A stretch of 64,000 nucleotides of DNA. It comes from CAZLRH01 sp964562015. Its GTDB lineage: Bacteria > Verrucomicrobiota > Verrucomicrobiia > Opitutales > JABDGR01. The DNA is taken from the NCBI GenBank assembly GCA_964562015.1, contig CAZLRH010000001.1, positions 186,001 through 250,000 on the forward strand, given 5' to 3'. Positions 23,983 through 32,611 of this stretch are shown one piece after another; position 1 is the stretch's first letter, and the number at the start of each line of letters is the position of its first letter. The translations under genes and the position numbers were made by a program. The notes beneath the pieces were generated by a model. That model worked only from the letters and a program-made list of their open reading frames with translations, made no database searches and was not told where the DNA came from.

Positions 23983-25836
23983 ATGAGCCAGCCCGAACGC
24001 CACGCCTTCCAGGCCGAAGTCCGCCAACTCCTCGACATCGTCGTCCATGCCCTGTACACGGATCGCGAGATTTTTCTCCGCGAGCTGGTGTCCAACGCCT
24101 CGGACGCGCTGGAGAAACTCCGCCACCTCCAGATGGCCGGGGAAAAATCTTTCGACGACAACCTGCCGCTGGAAATCAACCTGACGACGGACGACGCGGC
24201 CGGCACGGTGACGCTCCAGGACTTTGGCGTCGGCATGACGCGCGAGGAATTGGTGGAAAACCTCGGCACGATTGCGCATTCCGGCTCGAAGGCGTTTTTG
24301 CAGGCCTTGAAAGAAAAAGGCGGCGCCACGGAAAACCTCATCGGGCAGTTCGGCGTGGGCTTTTACAGCGCCTTCATGGTGGCAAGCGAAGTGCGCGTGT
24401 TCACGCATTCGTGGCGGGCCGACGCCACCGGCTGGGTCTGGGCCAGCGACGGCTCGGGCGATTACAGCCTGGAGCCCGCCGAGGGCCAGCGGCGCGGCTG
24501 CAAAATCGTGCTGAAACTCAAGGACGACGCCCGCGAATTCGCCCGGGCCGACCGCGTGCGCGGCCTGCTCGAGCGTTATTCGAGCTTCGTGCCCTACCCC
24601 ATCAACCTCAACGGCGAGCGCATCAACAAGGTCGAGGCCCTGTGGTTGAAGAACAAAAACGAAGTCACCCCCGAGCAGTACCTGGAATTCTACAAGTTTC
24701 ACACCGGCACCGGCGAAGCCCCGCTCGCGAATTTCCATTTCGCCGCCGACGCCCCGATCTCCCTGCATGCGCTCCTGTTTGTCCCGGCGCACAACCCCGA
24801 ACGCTTCGGCTTCGGGCGCACCGAGTCGTCCGTCGCCCTGTATTGCCGCAAAGTTTTGATCGACGCGAAGCCAAAGGGCCTCCTGCCGGACTGGCTGCGC
24901 TTCGTGCGCGGCGTGGTGGACAGCGCGGATTTGCCGCTCAACATCTCGCGCGAAACGATGCAGGACAGCGCGCTGGTGCAAAAACTCAATCGCGTCATCT
25001 CGAAGCGCTTCCTCAAGTTCCTCGACGAGCTTTCGCGCAAGGACGCGCCCGCGTACGAAAAGATATACCAGCAGTTCAACCACTACCTGAAGGAAGGCGC
25101 GGTGGCGGATTTCGAGCATCGCGAGGCGCTCACGACGTTGCTGCGCTTCGAATCCACCTCCCTGCCCGCAGGCACGCTCACCGGTTTTGCCGATTATGCG
25201 AGCCGGATGTCCGCCGGACAAACGGAAATTTATTTCCTGCACGCGCGCGACCGCGCCGCGGCGGAGAGCGGTCCGTACCTCGAGGCCTTCAAGGCCCGCG
25301 GCCTCGAAGTGCTGCTCTGCTTTGATCCGCTCGATGATTTCGTGATGTCGCACCTTGGCCAGTTTGACAAAAAGCCCCTGCGCGCGGCGGACGAGGCGGA
25401 CTTGAAACTCGCGGACTTGCCCACGCCCACCGGCGGCGAAGCGCTGCCCGATGAGGCCTTGCAGGGTTTGTGCGCGTGGATTAAGGAAATTCTTGGGGAC
25501 ACCAAAGTTGCGTCCGTCGCCAGCGGCACGCGGCTGGTGGACAGCCCGGCGGTCGCCCTCAACGGCGACTCCTCGCTCAGCCCGAACATGCGCCGCGTGT
25601 TGCGCGCGATGAAAAACGAAGGCGAAGCCCCGCCGCCCGCCGTCGTGCTCGAAATCAACCCGCGCCACGGGCTCGTGAAAAACCTCTCCGCCTTGCGGGA
25701 GCGCAATCCCGACCTCGCCAAGCTGGTGGCCGAACAACTCTTTGACAATGCGCTGCTCGCGGGCGGTCTGCTCGAAGACCCGCGCCCGCTCATCCAACGC
25801 TCTTACGACCTGCTCGAACGCGTTTCCCAAAGCTGA
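23983..25836 (+). CDS. htpG: Chaperone HtpG (Hsp90)
   Basis: HtpG is the cytosolic ATP-dependent Hsp90 chaperone. The 617-residue protein has the GHKL ATPase motifs in the N-domain: LVSNASDALEKLR (residue 37), DFGVGMTREELVENLGTIAHS (about 78) and IGQFGVGFYSAFMVA (about 115). The middle domain carries GVVDSADLPLNISRE near 305, and a dimerising C-domain follows. Length matches bacterial HtpG. The start ATG sits at the N-terminus expected from family alignments. It is followed at once by the RlmM-like gene. Confidence 0.98.
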   Translation: MSQPERHAFQAEVRQLLDIVVHALYTDREIFLRELVSNASDALEKLRHLQMAGEKSFDDNLPLEINLTTDDAAGTVTLQDFGVGMTREELVENLGTIAHSGSKAFLQALKEKGGATENLIGQFGVGFYSAFMVASEVRVFTHSWRADATGWVWASDGSGDYSLEPAEGQRRGCKIVLKLKDDAREFARADRVRGLLERYSSFVPYPINLNGERINKVEALWLKNKNEVTPEQYLEFYKFHTGTGEAPLANFHFAADAPISLHALLFVPAHNPERFGFGRTESSVALYCRKVLIDAKPKGLLPDWLRFVRGVVDSADLPLNISRETMQDSALVQKLNRVISKRFLKFLDELSRKDAPAYEKIYQQFNHYLKEGAVADFEHREALTTLLRFESTSLPAGTLTGFADYASRMSAGQTEIYFLHARDRAAAESGPYLEAFKARGLEVLLCFDPLDDFVMSHLGQFDKKPLRAADEADLKLADLPTPTGGEALPDEALQGLCAWIKEILGDTKVASVASGTRLVDSPAVALNGDSSLSPNMRRVLRAMKNEGEAPPPAVVLEINPRHGLVKNLSALRERNPDLAKLVAEQLFDNALLAGGLLEDPRPLIQRSYDLLERVSQS

Positions 25837-25919
25837 ATGCGCACCTCCCAAGTCTCCGCCTGCACCTCGCACGTCCCGGCTTTGCCGGCTTTCTCGCGCG
25901 CGAGGCGGCGGACGCCGGT

Positions 25920-26867
25920 TTGACCCTCGCCGCCCAAGGCGAATCCTGGGTGATGACGAATGCGCCCGCCGCCGGGACGCCCGCCGACCACGGACTTTGT
26001 TTTGCGCACGCCGCGCTGATCGAGCCGGTGGAAATTCCCGCCGGGTCTGTCAATGCCACGGCTCGCGCCCTTCTCGAGGGTTTTGCCGAGTCGTGCCGGG
26101 GTGAACAGTTTTCCGGCCCGTGGCCCCTGCAATTTCGCGCCGAGGAATCCGTGGACGGGCTCGCCCGCCGGACTACCGCGGTCGAACGGGTTTTCACCGA
26201 GGACCTGGCCCGCCGCCTGGCACGCGTGGCCAAACTGGCGCGCCCGCAACCGGCGACGCCGCGCGGCCCGGCCCGCGGTCTTTTTGTATTCTTTCGTGAT
26301 TTTGCCCATTTGTGGAGCGCGCGTGCCGCGGTGCTCGGCGGGCAGCGCCGCATGGCCGACGACCCCGGCGCGCCGTCGCGTTCGTACCTCAAAGTCGAGG
26401 AAGCCTACGGCGTGCTGGGCCGCGAACCGCGGGCGGGCGAAACGGTGGTGGACCTCGGCGCGGCGCCGGGCGGGTGGAGTTATAGCGCGGCGCGGCATGG
26501 GGCGTCCGTGCTCGCGCTGGACAACGGGCCGCTCAAGGGCGCAGCCCTCGGCCATCCGCTTATTCGCCACGAACGCGCCGATGCCTACCGCCACGTCCCT
26601 CCCGCGGGCCAGGTTTATGACTGGCTGTTTTGCGATGTGGTGGACGACCCGGTGAAGGTCCTCGGCCTGCTCGAACACTGGGTGGCCCGACGCTGGTGCC
26701 GCCGCTTTATTGTGAATCTGAAATTCGGCCGCGTGGATCCGTTGCCGCTTTTACGCCGCGCCACCGGCCCGGGCGCCCTGCTCGCGCGAGCCTGCACCAT
26801 TCTCTGCGCCCGCCATCTTTTTCACGACCGCGAGGAATTCACGCTCGTCGGAGAATTGCGCGCATGA
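25920..26867 (+). CDS. rlmM: RlmM-like 23S rRNA 2'-O-ribose methyltransferase
   Basis: RlmM methylates the ribose of a conserved C in 23S rRNA (C2498 in E. coli) using SAM. The Rossmann domain shows VDLGAAPGGWSYSAARHG and LALDNGPLK for SAM binding, then FCDVVDDPVKVL, WCRRFIVNLKFG with the catalytic Lys, and HDREEFTL near the end. The coordinates use the first usual start codon (TTG 25920), but the same frame upstream reads LRLHLARPGFAGFLAREAAD, a typical RlmM N-terminus, with no ATG/GTG/TTG. The ATG at 25837 is one base out of frame. A CTG start, or a single-base indel or sequencing error near 25837-25860, is likely. Confidence 0.85.
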   Translation: MTLAAQGESWVMTNAPAAGTPADHGLCFAHAALIEPVEIPAGSVNATARALLEGFAESCRGEQFSGPWPLQFRAEESVDGLARRTTAVERVFTEDLARRLARVAKLARPQPATPRGPARGLFVFFRDFAHLWSARAAVLGGQRRMADDPGAPSRSYLKVEEAYGVLGREPRAGETVVDLGAAPGGWSYSAARHGASVLALDNGPLKGAALGHPLIRHERADAYRHVPPAGQVYDWLFCDVVDDPVKVLGLLEHWVARRWCRRFIVNLKFGRVDPLPLLRRATGPGALLARACTILCARHLFHDREEFTLVGELRA

Positions 26868-26871
26868 GTGA

Positions 26872-26905
26872 TTGATTGGCGTTTTTTAGAATCCACGCCA
26901 ATCAA
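26872..26905. terminator. Inverted repeat after the RlmM-like gene, possible terminator
   Basis: TTGATTGGCGT (26872-26882) and ACGCCAATCAA (26895-26905) are exact complements around a T-rich 12-nt loop, between two convergent genes. No U-run follows on either strand, so the terminator role is tentative. Confidence 0.5.
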
Positions 26906-26942
26906 CATATAAATAAAAGAAGCCTTATAGAGATTCGAATCT

Positions 26943-27491
26943 TCAGTTAGATGACCGAGCATAGGTTATTTTCTCCTTCATCAATCCCTCGACGAACTTT
27001 AGCTCCTCGAGAGAAAAGTATTTCTTTCGAATATAGATGGAAGTGGTAGCGGTGCCTAGAACGATGGTCTTATTCTTAACCTTAAATCCGCTCATAAAGA
27101 CCCAGGGCAAATAGGTGCGTGCGCCATTGACATCTGCCTCCAAACCCTCAGCCGAGAAGATCAGTTGGTGTCGAATCATCCCACCGGTGGCACGTATGCA
27201 ATAGTTGCCAAAGCGTCGTAGTCGAAAAAACTCCTTCAAGACACAGGCTAGAGAGACCCAAGACCAGAATCCTCCAATGTAGATTACCCCTTTTTCACCC
27301 AGAGCATTTTGATAACCGGTTTCGAGCCCAAAAATAATCACCACACCCAAAAGCAGCCACTTCGAAGTGTATGGAACTTGGAAAAAGAGACCGGCCTGCC
27401 GATCTTTTGCATCAATATCGAGTGTCTTGGTAAGGGATACCACAGGCGGCACCAACAACGGAGGCGAAGCAGTATCCACGTGCAGAGCCAT
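26943..27491 (-). CDS. Membrane protein with YcxB-like C-terminal domain
   Basis: The ATG at 27491 is chosen; a TTG at 27515 would add eight residues. The 182-residue product has two hydrophobic segments (about 45-62, WLLLGVVIIFGLE, and 70-88, GVIYIGGFWSWVSLACVL). A cytosolic domain follows in which FSAEGLEADV, YLPWVFMSGFKVKNKTIVL and IYIRKKYFSLEEL match the plan of YcxB-like domains. Family function is unknown. It is lower in GC than its neighbours and stands alone, convergent with the RlmM-like gene. Confidence 0.65.
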   Translation of the reverse strand: MALHVDTASPPLLVPPVVSLTKTLDIDAKDRQAGLFFQVPYTSKWLLLGVVIIFGLETGYQNALGEKGVIYIGGFWSWVSLACVLKEFFRLRRFGNYCIRATGGMIRHQLIFSAEGLEADVNGARTYLPWVFMSGFKVKNKTIVLGTATTSIYIRKKYFSLEELKFVEGLMKEKITYARSSN

Positions 27492-27631
27492 AGTTCGGAC
27501 CTGATGATGAGTCAAACGGAGAACTATTTGCAGCGTGTTGAATAGGAGAGTCTCCTTGTCTTTAGAGATTGTCGGGCCTGCCCACTTGCCACTTGCCCGG
27601 CGGCATCGCGGGGCGCAGACTTTGACCCATC

Positions 27632-28537
27632 ATGCCGTTCCGTCCCGTTCCCGCCGCCCGACCGCCTTTGGCGCGCGCCCAACTCGAACCCCGCGAAATC
27701 AAAGTGTGCGGTTTTAAGGCCGTCGCGGCGACTTTTGCCGTCCGCCCGAAATGCATCCTGCGGCTCTTTTACACCCCGGAAGTGTTTGGGCGCGTCGGCG
27801 TCGGCGAGTACTGCCGCGTGCTGGCGCAGGACCGGAAGCCGTACCGGCAGGTCTTCGCGGACGAGTTGGAACGCATCGCGGGGACCGTCCATCACGGCGG
27901 CATTGTCGCCGTCACCGAACGCCCGGCGCTGCAACCGCCGCGATTTGGGGATTTGGCCGAGTGGCAGCGCGCCGGTGATCCGATTCTTTTTCTCGACCGC
28001 ATCGGCAACCCGCACAACCTCGGCGCCATTGCGCGCACCGCCGCGTTTTTTGGCATCAAGCGCATGTTGATCCAGCGCCATGCGCAACAGGCGCTGCCGA
28101 ATGACGCCGCGTATCGCGTGGCGGAAGGCGGCCTCGAGCATGTGCAAGTCTATCTCGTGAACGACGTGCTTTCGCTGGCGAAGCAACTGGCGCCGCATTT
28201 TTTGGTGGTGGGCACCTCGAGCCATTCCGGCAAGCCGGTGGAAGCGGCCCGCCCGCCACGCGCGCCCGGCCGGCCCGTCGCGCTGTTTTTGGGCAATGAG
28301 GAAACGGGGCTCGATCTGAAATTGGCGGGCCAATGCGAATTGCTCGTGCGCGTCGCGGGCTGCGGCGCGATGGAGTCGCTCAACGTCAGCACGGCCGCCG
28401 CGATTCTGCTGCATTGGATTACCCAGGGCCGCCCGCGCGCCGCGTTTTCCGCGCCGACTCCGCCTGCTCCGCCAACCCTGCCGGCACCGTCGGCCCCGCC
28501 TGCGCGCGCCGGAAAATTTCCCCTTCCCAAAAAATGA
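27632..28537 (+). CDS. SpoU/TrmH family RNA 2'-O-methyltransferase
   Basis: The 301-residue SPOUT methyltransferase has an N-terminal substrate-binding part (VCGFKAVAATFAVRP) and the knotted domain with FLDRIGNPHNLGAIARTAAFFG (motif 1), VALFLGNEETGLDLKL (motif 2) and GAMESLNVSTAAAILLHW (motif 3). It resembles RlmB/TrmH relatives that act on rRNA or tRNA riboses; the target is not predictable. A Pro/Ala-rich tail follows the catalytic domain. Its stop overlaps the start of the esterase gene (ATGA). Confidence 0.9.
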   Translation: MPFRPVPAARPPLARAQLEPREIKVCGFKAVAATFAVRPKCILRLFYTPEVFGRVGVGEYCRVLAQDRKPYRQVFADELERIAGTVHHGGIVAVTERPALQPPRFGDLAEWQRAGDPILFLDRIGNPHNLGAIARTAAFFGIKRMLIQRHAQQALPNDAAYRVAEGGLEHVQVYLVNDVLSLAKQLAPHFLVVGTSSHSGKPVEAARPPRAPGRPVALFLGNEETGLDLKLAGQCELLVRVAGCGAMESLNVSTAAAILLHWITQGRPRAAFSAPTPPAPPTLPAPSAPPARAGKFPLPKK

Positions 28538-29475
28538 GCCCCTACCCCGCCTCTACCCCTAAACTCAACTTACTTTCCTCGCTCGCGTTCGCGCTGCTCC
28601 TCGGCGCGACCACGCTGGCCGCCGCGCCCGACCCGGCCTCGACGATCAACGTCTGGCTTGGCACTCCTCCCGGCGATACCGGCACGCTCCCGGCTGAAAA
28701 CGTGCGCGTCTCGACCACGCCGCGTCCGCAAAAGGAAGTCTTCAACGTTTCGACGCCGACGCTCGAAATTTACCGCCCGGCCAAGGACAAGGACACCGGC
28801 GCGGCCATCATCGTGATGCCGGGCGGCGGTTTCGGCGTTTTGAAAATGGATTACGAAGGGGAGGATTGCGCGGCCTGGCTCAGCACCATGGGCGTGACCG
28901 GCATCGCGCTCAAGTACCGCGTGCCGCAGCGGCCCAACATGGCGCGCTACATGGCTCCGGCGCAGGATGCCCAGCGGGCGGTGAGCCTCGTGCGCTCCCA
29001 GGCCGTGACTTTGGGTATCAAGCCCGACCGCATCGGCCTCATGGGTTTTTCCGCCGGAGGCATTTCCGCTGTCGTGGCCGCGACCAATAATGCCACGCGT
29101 CTCTATCCCGCCGCTGACGACGTGGACAAAGTCAGCAGCCGCCCTGATTTTCTCGCGCTTATCTACACCGGCACGATTCTCGTCACCGGCACCACGCAAT
29201 TGCTGCCCGACATTCACGTCGGCAAAGACACGCCGCCCGTTTTCTTCGCGGTCTCGGACAGCGACCACACGGAATTCAGCATCTACCTTTATCTCGCGCT
29301 GAAACAAGCGGGAGTGTCCTCGGAAATGCACCTCTACTCCGATGGGGAACATGGTTTTGGAATGCTGGCCAGCGCCGATCCCCATGGCTCGTGGACCGCC
29401 CGTTTTATGGACTGGCTCAATTTTAAGGGGTTTTTGAAGCGTGACACAGCGGCGCCGGCAACAGCTACAAAATAA
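28534..29475 (+). CDS. Exported alpha/beta hydrolase (acetyl-xylan esterase / BD-FAE-like)
   Basis: The 313-residue product starts with a signal peptide (LLSSLAFALLLGATTLAAA). The catalytic features are an oxyanion GGGFG in IIVMPGGGFGVL (about residue 95), a nucleophile elbow GLMGFSAGG (about 173), the acid in AVSDSDHTEF (about 245) and the His in SDGEHGFGM (about 273). This arrangement is typical of acetyl-esterases acting on plant polysaccharides, which would suit an arabinose-using organism. The start codon overlaps the SpoU gene stop, so the two are cotranscribed although functionally unrelated. Confidence 0.85.
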   Translation: MSPYPASTPKLNLLSSLAFALLLGATTLAAAPDPASTINVWLGTPPGDTGTLPAENVRVSTTPRPQKEVFNVSTPTLEIYRPAKDKDTGAAIIVMPGGGFGVLKMDYEGEDCAAWLSTMGVTGIALKYRVPQRPNMARYMAPAQDAQRAVSLVRSQAVTLGIKPDRIGLMGFSAGGISAVVAATNNATRLYPAADDVDKVSSRPDFLALIYTGTILVTGTTQLLPDIHVGKDTPPVFFAVSDSDHTEFSIYLYLALKQAGVSSEMHLYSDGEHGFGMLASADPHGSWTARFMDWLNFKGFLKRDTAAPATATK

Positions 29476-29486
29476 ATTTTCTGTGC

Positions 29487-29572
29487 GCCGCCGCAAGTGA
29501 CGCCCCTACGCCATGCGGTTTCTCCTGGCGCTACGCCCTATCTTCAGGTGTAGGGGCGTCGCTTGCGACGGC
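29487..29572. repeat. Inverted-repeat element, family B
   Basis: The arm GCCGCCGCAAGTGACGCCCC (29487 on) faces TAGGGGCGTCGCTTGCGACG (29551 on). The centre differs from that of the 13052 and 45107 copies. It lies 12 nt after the esterase stop. Confidence 0.85.
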
Positions 29573-29611
29573 CCTGTCTTTTCTTTGCTAAAGAAGGTCA
29601 GTGATTCCCCC

Positions 29612-30007
29612 TCAATTAAGGTCCGGGTACCACACAAACTTGCCGTAATAATTGTAGCATCCACGGAAATACTCGGCAAAGGCCGATCCAGATAATCCCA
29701 CCGCTTGGATTAAAAGCGCCAAGGCGAGTACTAACGACAAGCGTGATCCAAGCCGGCACAACCGATACGAGCAGATTAGCGCAAAGAGCGACCATCCGAA
29801 TGTCAGGATCATGAGTTGAAATAGCTCGGCGGGGTGTCCGTGTATCGGTGGCAATACGGCGTCGGCTCCCCAAAGTACTATTTGGAGCACCCCAGGCGTC
29901 AGACGATCAAACCGAGGAATTTCCCAGGTAGAGCACAGGCAGGACAAAACCAACGCCACCATCCACGCAAAAAAGAAGACCGAAACGAGGATCAATTCAT
30001 TATCCAT
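29612..30007 (-). CDS. Small hypothetical membrane protein
   Basis: The 131-residue protein has an N-terminal helix (residues 4-25, LVSVFFFAWMVALVLSCL), a second around 62-84 (LFQLMILTFGWSLFALICSY) and a third around 90-110 (LSLVLALALLIQAVGLSG). No family is recognised. The reading frame uses ATG and is not covered by any better gene on the other strand. GC content is lower than in the flanking genes. Confidence 0.55.
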   Translation of the reverse strand: MDNELILVSVFFFAWMVALVLSCLCSTWEIPRFDRLTPGVLQIVLWGADAVLPPIHGHPAELFQLMILTFGWSLFALICSYRLCRLGSRLSLVLALALLIQAVGLSGSAFAEYFRGCYNYYGKFVWYPDLN

Positions 30008-30128
30008 ATCGCTGCTGTCATCCCCCTATGGCTTATGGCGATTGAATTCACCTCCAAATAATGCCTTCGCTCTTTTGTCTGGAAATCAGCCAGATTATTC
30101 CAAGAATCATGGACGGATATTCACCGCC

Positions 30129-31343
30129 ATGTCCAGTGCCGCCGAGCTTGCGCCCGCGCCCGCCGTTGCCGAGATGCAGGGGCTGTACGGGCCGTACACG
30201 GTGTCGGAGCGGGTGTTGCAAAAAATCTGGCTGCGGGGCGATTTTCGCGCGCACGATTTGCGCACCGTCTCGGGCAAGCCGCTGCGCCTGCGTCATCCCG
30301 GGCGCTGGAATTTGCAGGAGGGGCCGGATTTTCGCGGCGCGGAATGGGAGATGGACGGCCGGCGCGTGCGCGGTGATGTGGAGGTGCATTTTCATGCGCG
30401 AGACTGGGCGGCCCACGGCCACGACTGCGATCCGCGCTATGCCGGAGTCGCCCTCCATGTCGTGCTATTTCCGCCGTCGGCGGGCGAACGGCCGCCGGTG
30501 ACTTCGCAGGGCCAGACGCCCGAGCAAGTCGTGCTGCTCGACCGGCTGGAGCGCGATTTGGAGGATTACGCGGCGGACGAGGCCTTGCTCGCCGCCGAGG
30601 GCCGTGATCCATTGGGACCGCTGGAGGAATTTCTCCGCCGCCCGCCCGCAGACCGGCTGGCGCGGTTGATTGAATGCGCGTTGAGTCGATGGAAACAAAA
30701 ACTTTCCTACGCCGCCAAACGCATCGAGCGCGACGGCTGGCCTGAGGCCTGCCACCAGCTTACGCTCGAAGCGCTCGGGTACCGCCGCAATCGCGCGCCG
30801 ATGGCGGCCATCGCCCTGCATCATCCGCTCGCGACCTGGCCGACCCGTGCGCCGAACGCCGCGGCCTTGCTGGCCGAACACGCGGGCCAATGGAAGCTCG
30901 CGGGCTTGCGTCCGGCCAACCATCCCCGCAAACGCCTCGAACAATACGCGCGGGTGGTCGCGGCGAATCCACACTGGCCCGCGACGCTCGAAAAGCTGGC
31001 CGCAGTCATTCCAGGCGGTTCGGACATTGGCGCCAGCACGGCGGTTTTTCGACGGAAACATCGGCTGACGGCCTGGCGCGGGCACGTGACCAAGGCGCTA
31101 TTTGCTGAGGCGTGGACGGGCGCGCGGCTGGACACGCTCGTCGGGGACGTGCTGCTGCCGCTCGCCAGCGCGCGAACGGGCCGCGATTTTTTCGCCGTGT
31201 GGTTTCACGGTTTCCCCGGCGACGCGCCCGAGGCCTTTGGCGATTTTCTGCGCCAGTCCGAAATGCTGGACCGCCGCCGCCAGCCGTTGTCGCACGGACT
31301 CCTGCAAGGCACGCTGCAAATCTTCCTCGAGAGCGCGGGGTAA
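30129..31343 (+). CDS. DUF2851 family protein
   Basis: The ATG at 30129 (MSSAAELAP) is preferred over the upstream in-frame start at 30042. The 404-residue protein carries the DUF2851 N-terminus LQKIWLRGDF, LRHPGRWNLQEGPDFRGAEW and VRGDVEVHFHARDWAAHGH, and later EALGYRRNRAPM. The family is widespread in Bacteroidetes and Verrucomicrobia. The charged D/E-x-V-E-V-H-x-x-x-x-D-W motif has suggested a nuclease-like core, but no activity is established. Transcribed alone. Confidence 0.85.
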   Translation: MSSAAELAPAPAVAEMQGLYGPYTVSERVLQKIWLRGDFRAHDLRTVSGKPLRLRHPGRWNLQEGPDFRGAEWEMDGRRVRGDVEVHFHARDWAAHGHDCDPRYAGVALHVVLFPPSAGERPPVTSQGQTPEQVVLLDRLERDLEDYAADEALLAAEGRDPLGPLEEFLRRPPADRLARLIECALSRWKQKLSYAAKRIERDGWPEACHQLTLEALGYRRNRAPMAAIALHHPLATWPTRAPNAAALLAEHAGQWKLAGLRPANHPRKRLEQYARVVAANPHWPATLEKLAAVIPGGSDIGASTAVFRRKHRLTAWRGHVTKALFAEAWTGARLDTLVGDVLLPLASARTGRDFFAVWFHGFPGDAPEAFGDFLRQSEMLDRRRQPLSHGLLQGTLQIFLESAG

Positions 31344-31403
31344 GAACACTTTTTTGCAAAAAATGCTTGCTGAAGGAAGGGTACTCTTGCTTAATTATGC
31401 AAA

Positions 31404-31418
31404 TGAGACTCCTTATCA
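31404..31418. promoter_or_regulatory. Fur-box-like site 1 upstream of the FTR1 gene
   Basis: TGAGACTCCTTATCA matches 11 of 14 defined positions of the Fur 7-1-7 core TGAGAATNATTCTCA. It lies 130 nt upstream of the permease gene. Confidence 0.5.
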
Positions 31419-31502
31419 ATAACGATTCTAAAGACGCTCACTGGTCGTCGTTTTTAGCGACTTACTGCTCGTCCTAACCCGCGCGTTTTTTTCTGCACGT
31501 AT

Positions 31503-31517
31503 TGAGCCTTAGTCTCA
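31503..31517. promoter_or_regulatory. Fur-box-like site 2 upstream of the FTR1 gene
   Basis: TGAGCCTTAGTCTCA matches 12 of 14 defined positions of the Fur core TGAGAATNATTCTCA and is itself a near palindrome, 30 nt before the start codon. Control of the iron cassette by Fur is inferred. Confidence 0.6.
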
Positions 31518-31547
31518 TTTAACTCTCATTAACTTCTGGCCGCCTGC

Positions 31548-32567
31548 ATGAAATGCGTTCCGTCCATGTCTATCCCGACCACCACCCCTTCGCTGAGCAT
31601 TTTTGCCAAAGTCTTGCGCGTATTGCTGGGTCTGGCGGCGCTCGTGCTGGTGAGCGTACTCGTCTGGACGGGCGTCACGGCGAGCGGCAATCCCGACCCC
31701 ACCGCGCCGAATACGAGTGCCACGGCGGTCACGATTGACATTGCGGTGCTGGTCTTTCGCGAGGGCTTGGAGTGTATTCTCGTGCTCTCGGCGCTGATGG
31801 CCAGCTTGGCGGGCTCCAAAGAGCCCTACCAGCGGCCCATCCTGGCGGGCGCGGGCGTGGGTTTTCTGGCGACGATGGTGACTTGGTTTGTGGCGGTTGG
31901 GATCATCGACAGCCTGGCGGACAATGTCTCGGCGCTCAACTTGCAGGCGGCGACCGGTCTGCTGGCGATTGTTGTGCTGCTGATTGTGATGAACTGGTTT
32001 TTCCACAAGGTCTATTGGGGCGGCTGGATTGGGATGCACAATCGCAAGAAGCGCGAGCTGCTGAAATCCGCCGAGGAAACGGCGCTCTCGCCCGCCAAGC
32101 TGTGGTGGGGCTTTGGCGTCCTGGGCTTCGCGTCGTTTTATCGCGAGGGCTTTGAAGTCGTGCTGTTCCTGCAAAGCTATCGCTTGAAAATGGGCACGGA
32201 AGTGGTGCTCGGCGGCGCGGTGCTGGGCCTGTTTTTCACGGGCATCGTGGCCGTGCTGAACTTCGTGGCGCACCGGCGCCTGCCCTACCGCAAGATGCTG
32301 GTGTTCACCGGCGTCATGCTTGGCGCGGTGCTGCTCGTCATGGTCGGCGAACAAGCCCAGGAAATGCAACTGGCGAACTGGATTTCGACCACGCCGATTC
32401 CTTCCCTGGAGAAAGTCATCCCGGCGTGGGCGGGCCTGTGGTTTGCGGTGTTTCCGACGGTCGAATCGCTCCTCGCCCAGGCGGGGGCGGCGGTGCTGGT
32501 CGTCGGCTCGTACTTTTTGGCCCGGCGGTTGGCGGCCAACGAAACTAGTGAGCGGGCGGCGGGTTAA
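31548..32567 (+). CDS. FTR1 family iron permease
   Basis: The 339-residue polytopic membrane protein has the two iron-binding REGxE motifs: VLVFREGLECILVL (near residue 70) and FYREGFEVVLFL (near 200), in hydrophobic segments as in Ftr1/EfeU. About seven membrane helices are visible. It imports iron, usually Fe(III) after an oxidation or redox step on the outer face. No EfeO or EfeB partner is adjacent; instead an ApbE-DUF2271 and a PepSY-like gene follow within 45 and 96 nt. An alternative start is ATG 31566. Two Fur-like sites precede it. Confidence 0.93.
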   Translation: MKCVPSMSIPTTTPSLSIFAKVLRVLLGLAALVLVSVLVWTGVTASGNPDPTAPNTSATAVTIDIAVLVFREGLECILVLSALMASLAGSKEPYQRPILAGAGVGFLATMVTWFVAVGIIDSLADNVSALNLQAATGLLAIVVLLIVMNWFFHKVYWGGWIGMHNRKKRELLKSAEETALSPAKLWWGFGVLGFASFYREGFEVVLFLQSYRLKMGTEVVLGGAVLGLFFTGIVAVLNFVAHRRLPYRKMLVFTGVMLGAVLLVMVGEQAQEMQLANWISTTPIPSLEKVIPAWAGLWFAVFPTVESLLAQAGAAVLVVGSYFLARRLAANETSERAAG

Positions 32568-32611
32568 TGTTGCGGTAATGTTTGGATTGGTAGGATTTGC
32601 CGCTTATACCC

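Noticed and set aside
23593..25872. A 759-codon open frame on the - strand
   Set aside because: It lies opposite htpG, has no recognisable domain, and is explained by GC-rich codon bias on the coding strand.
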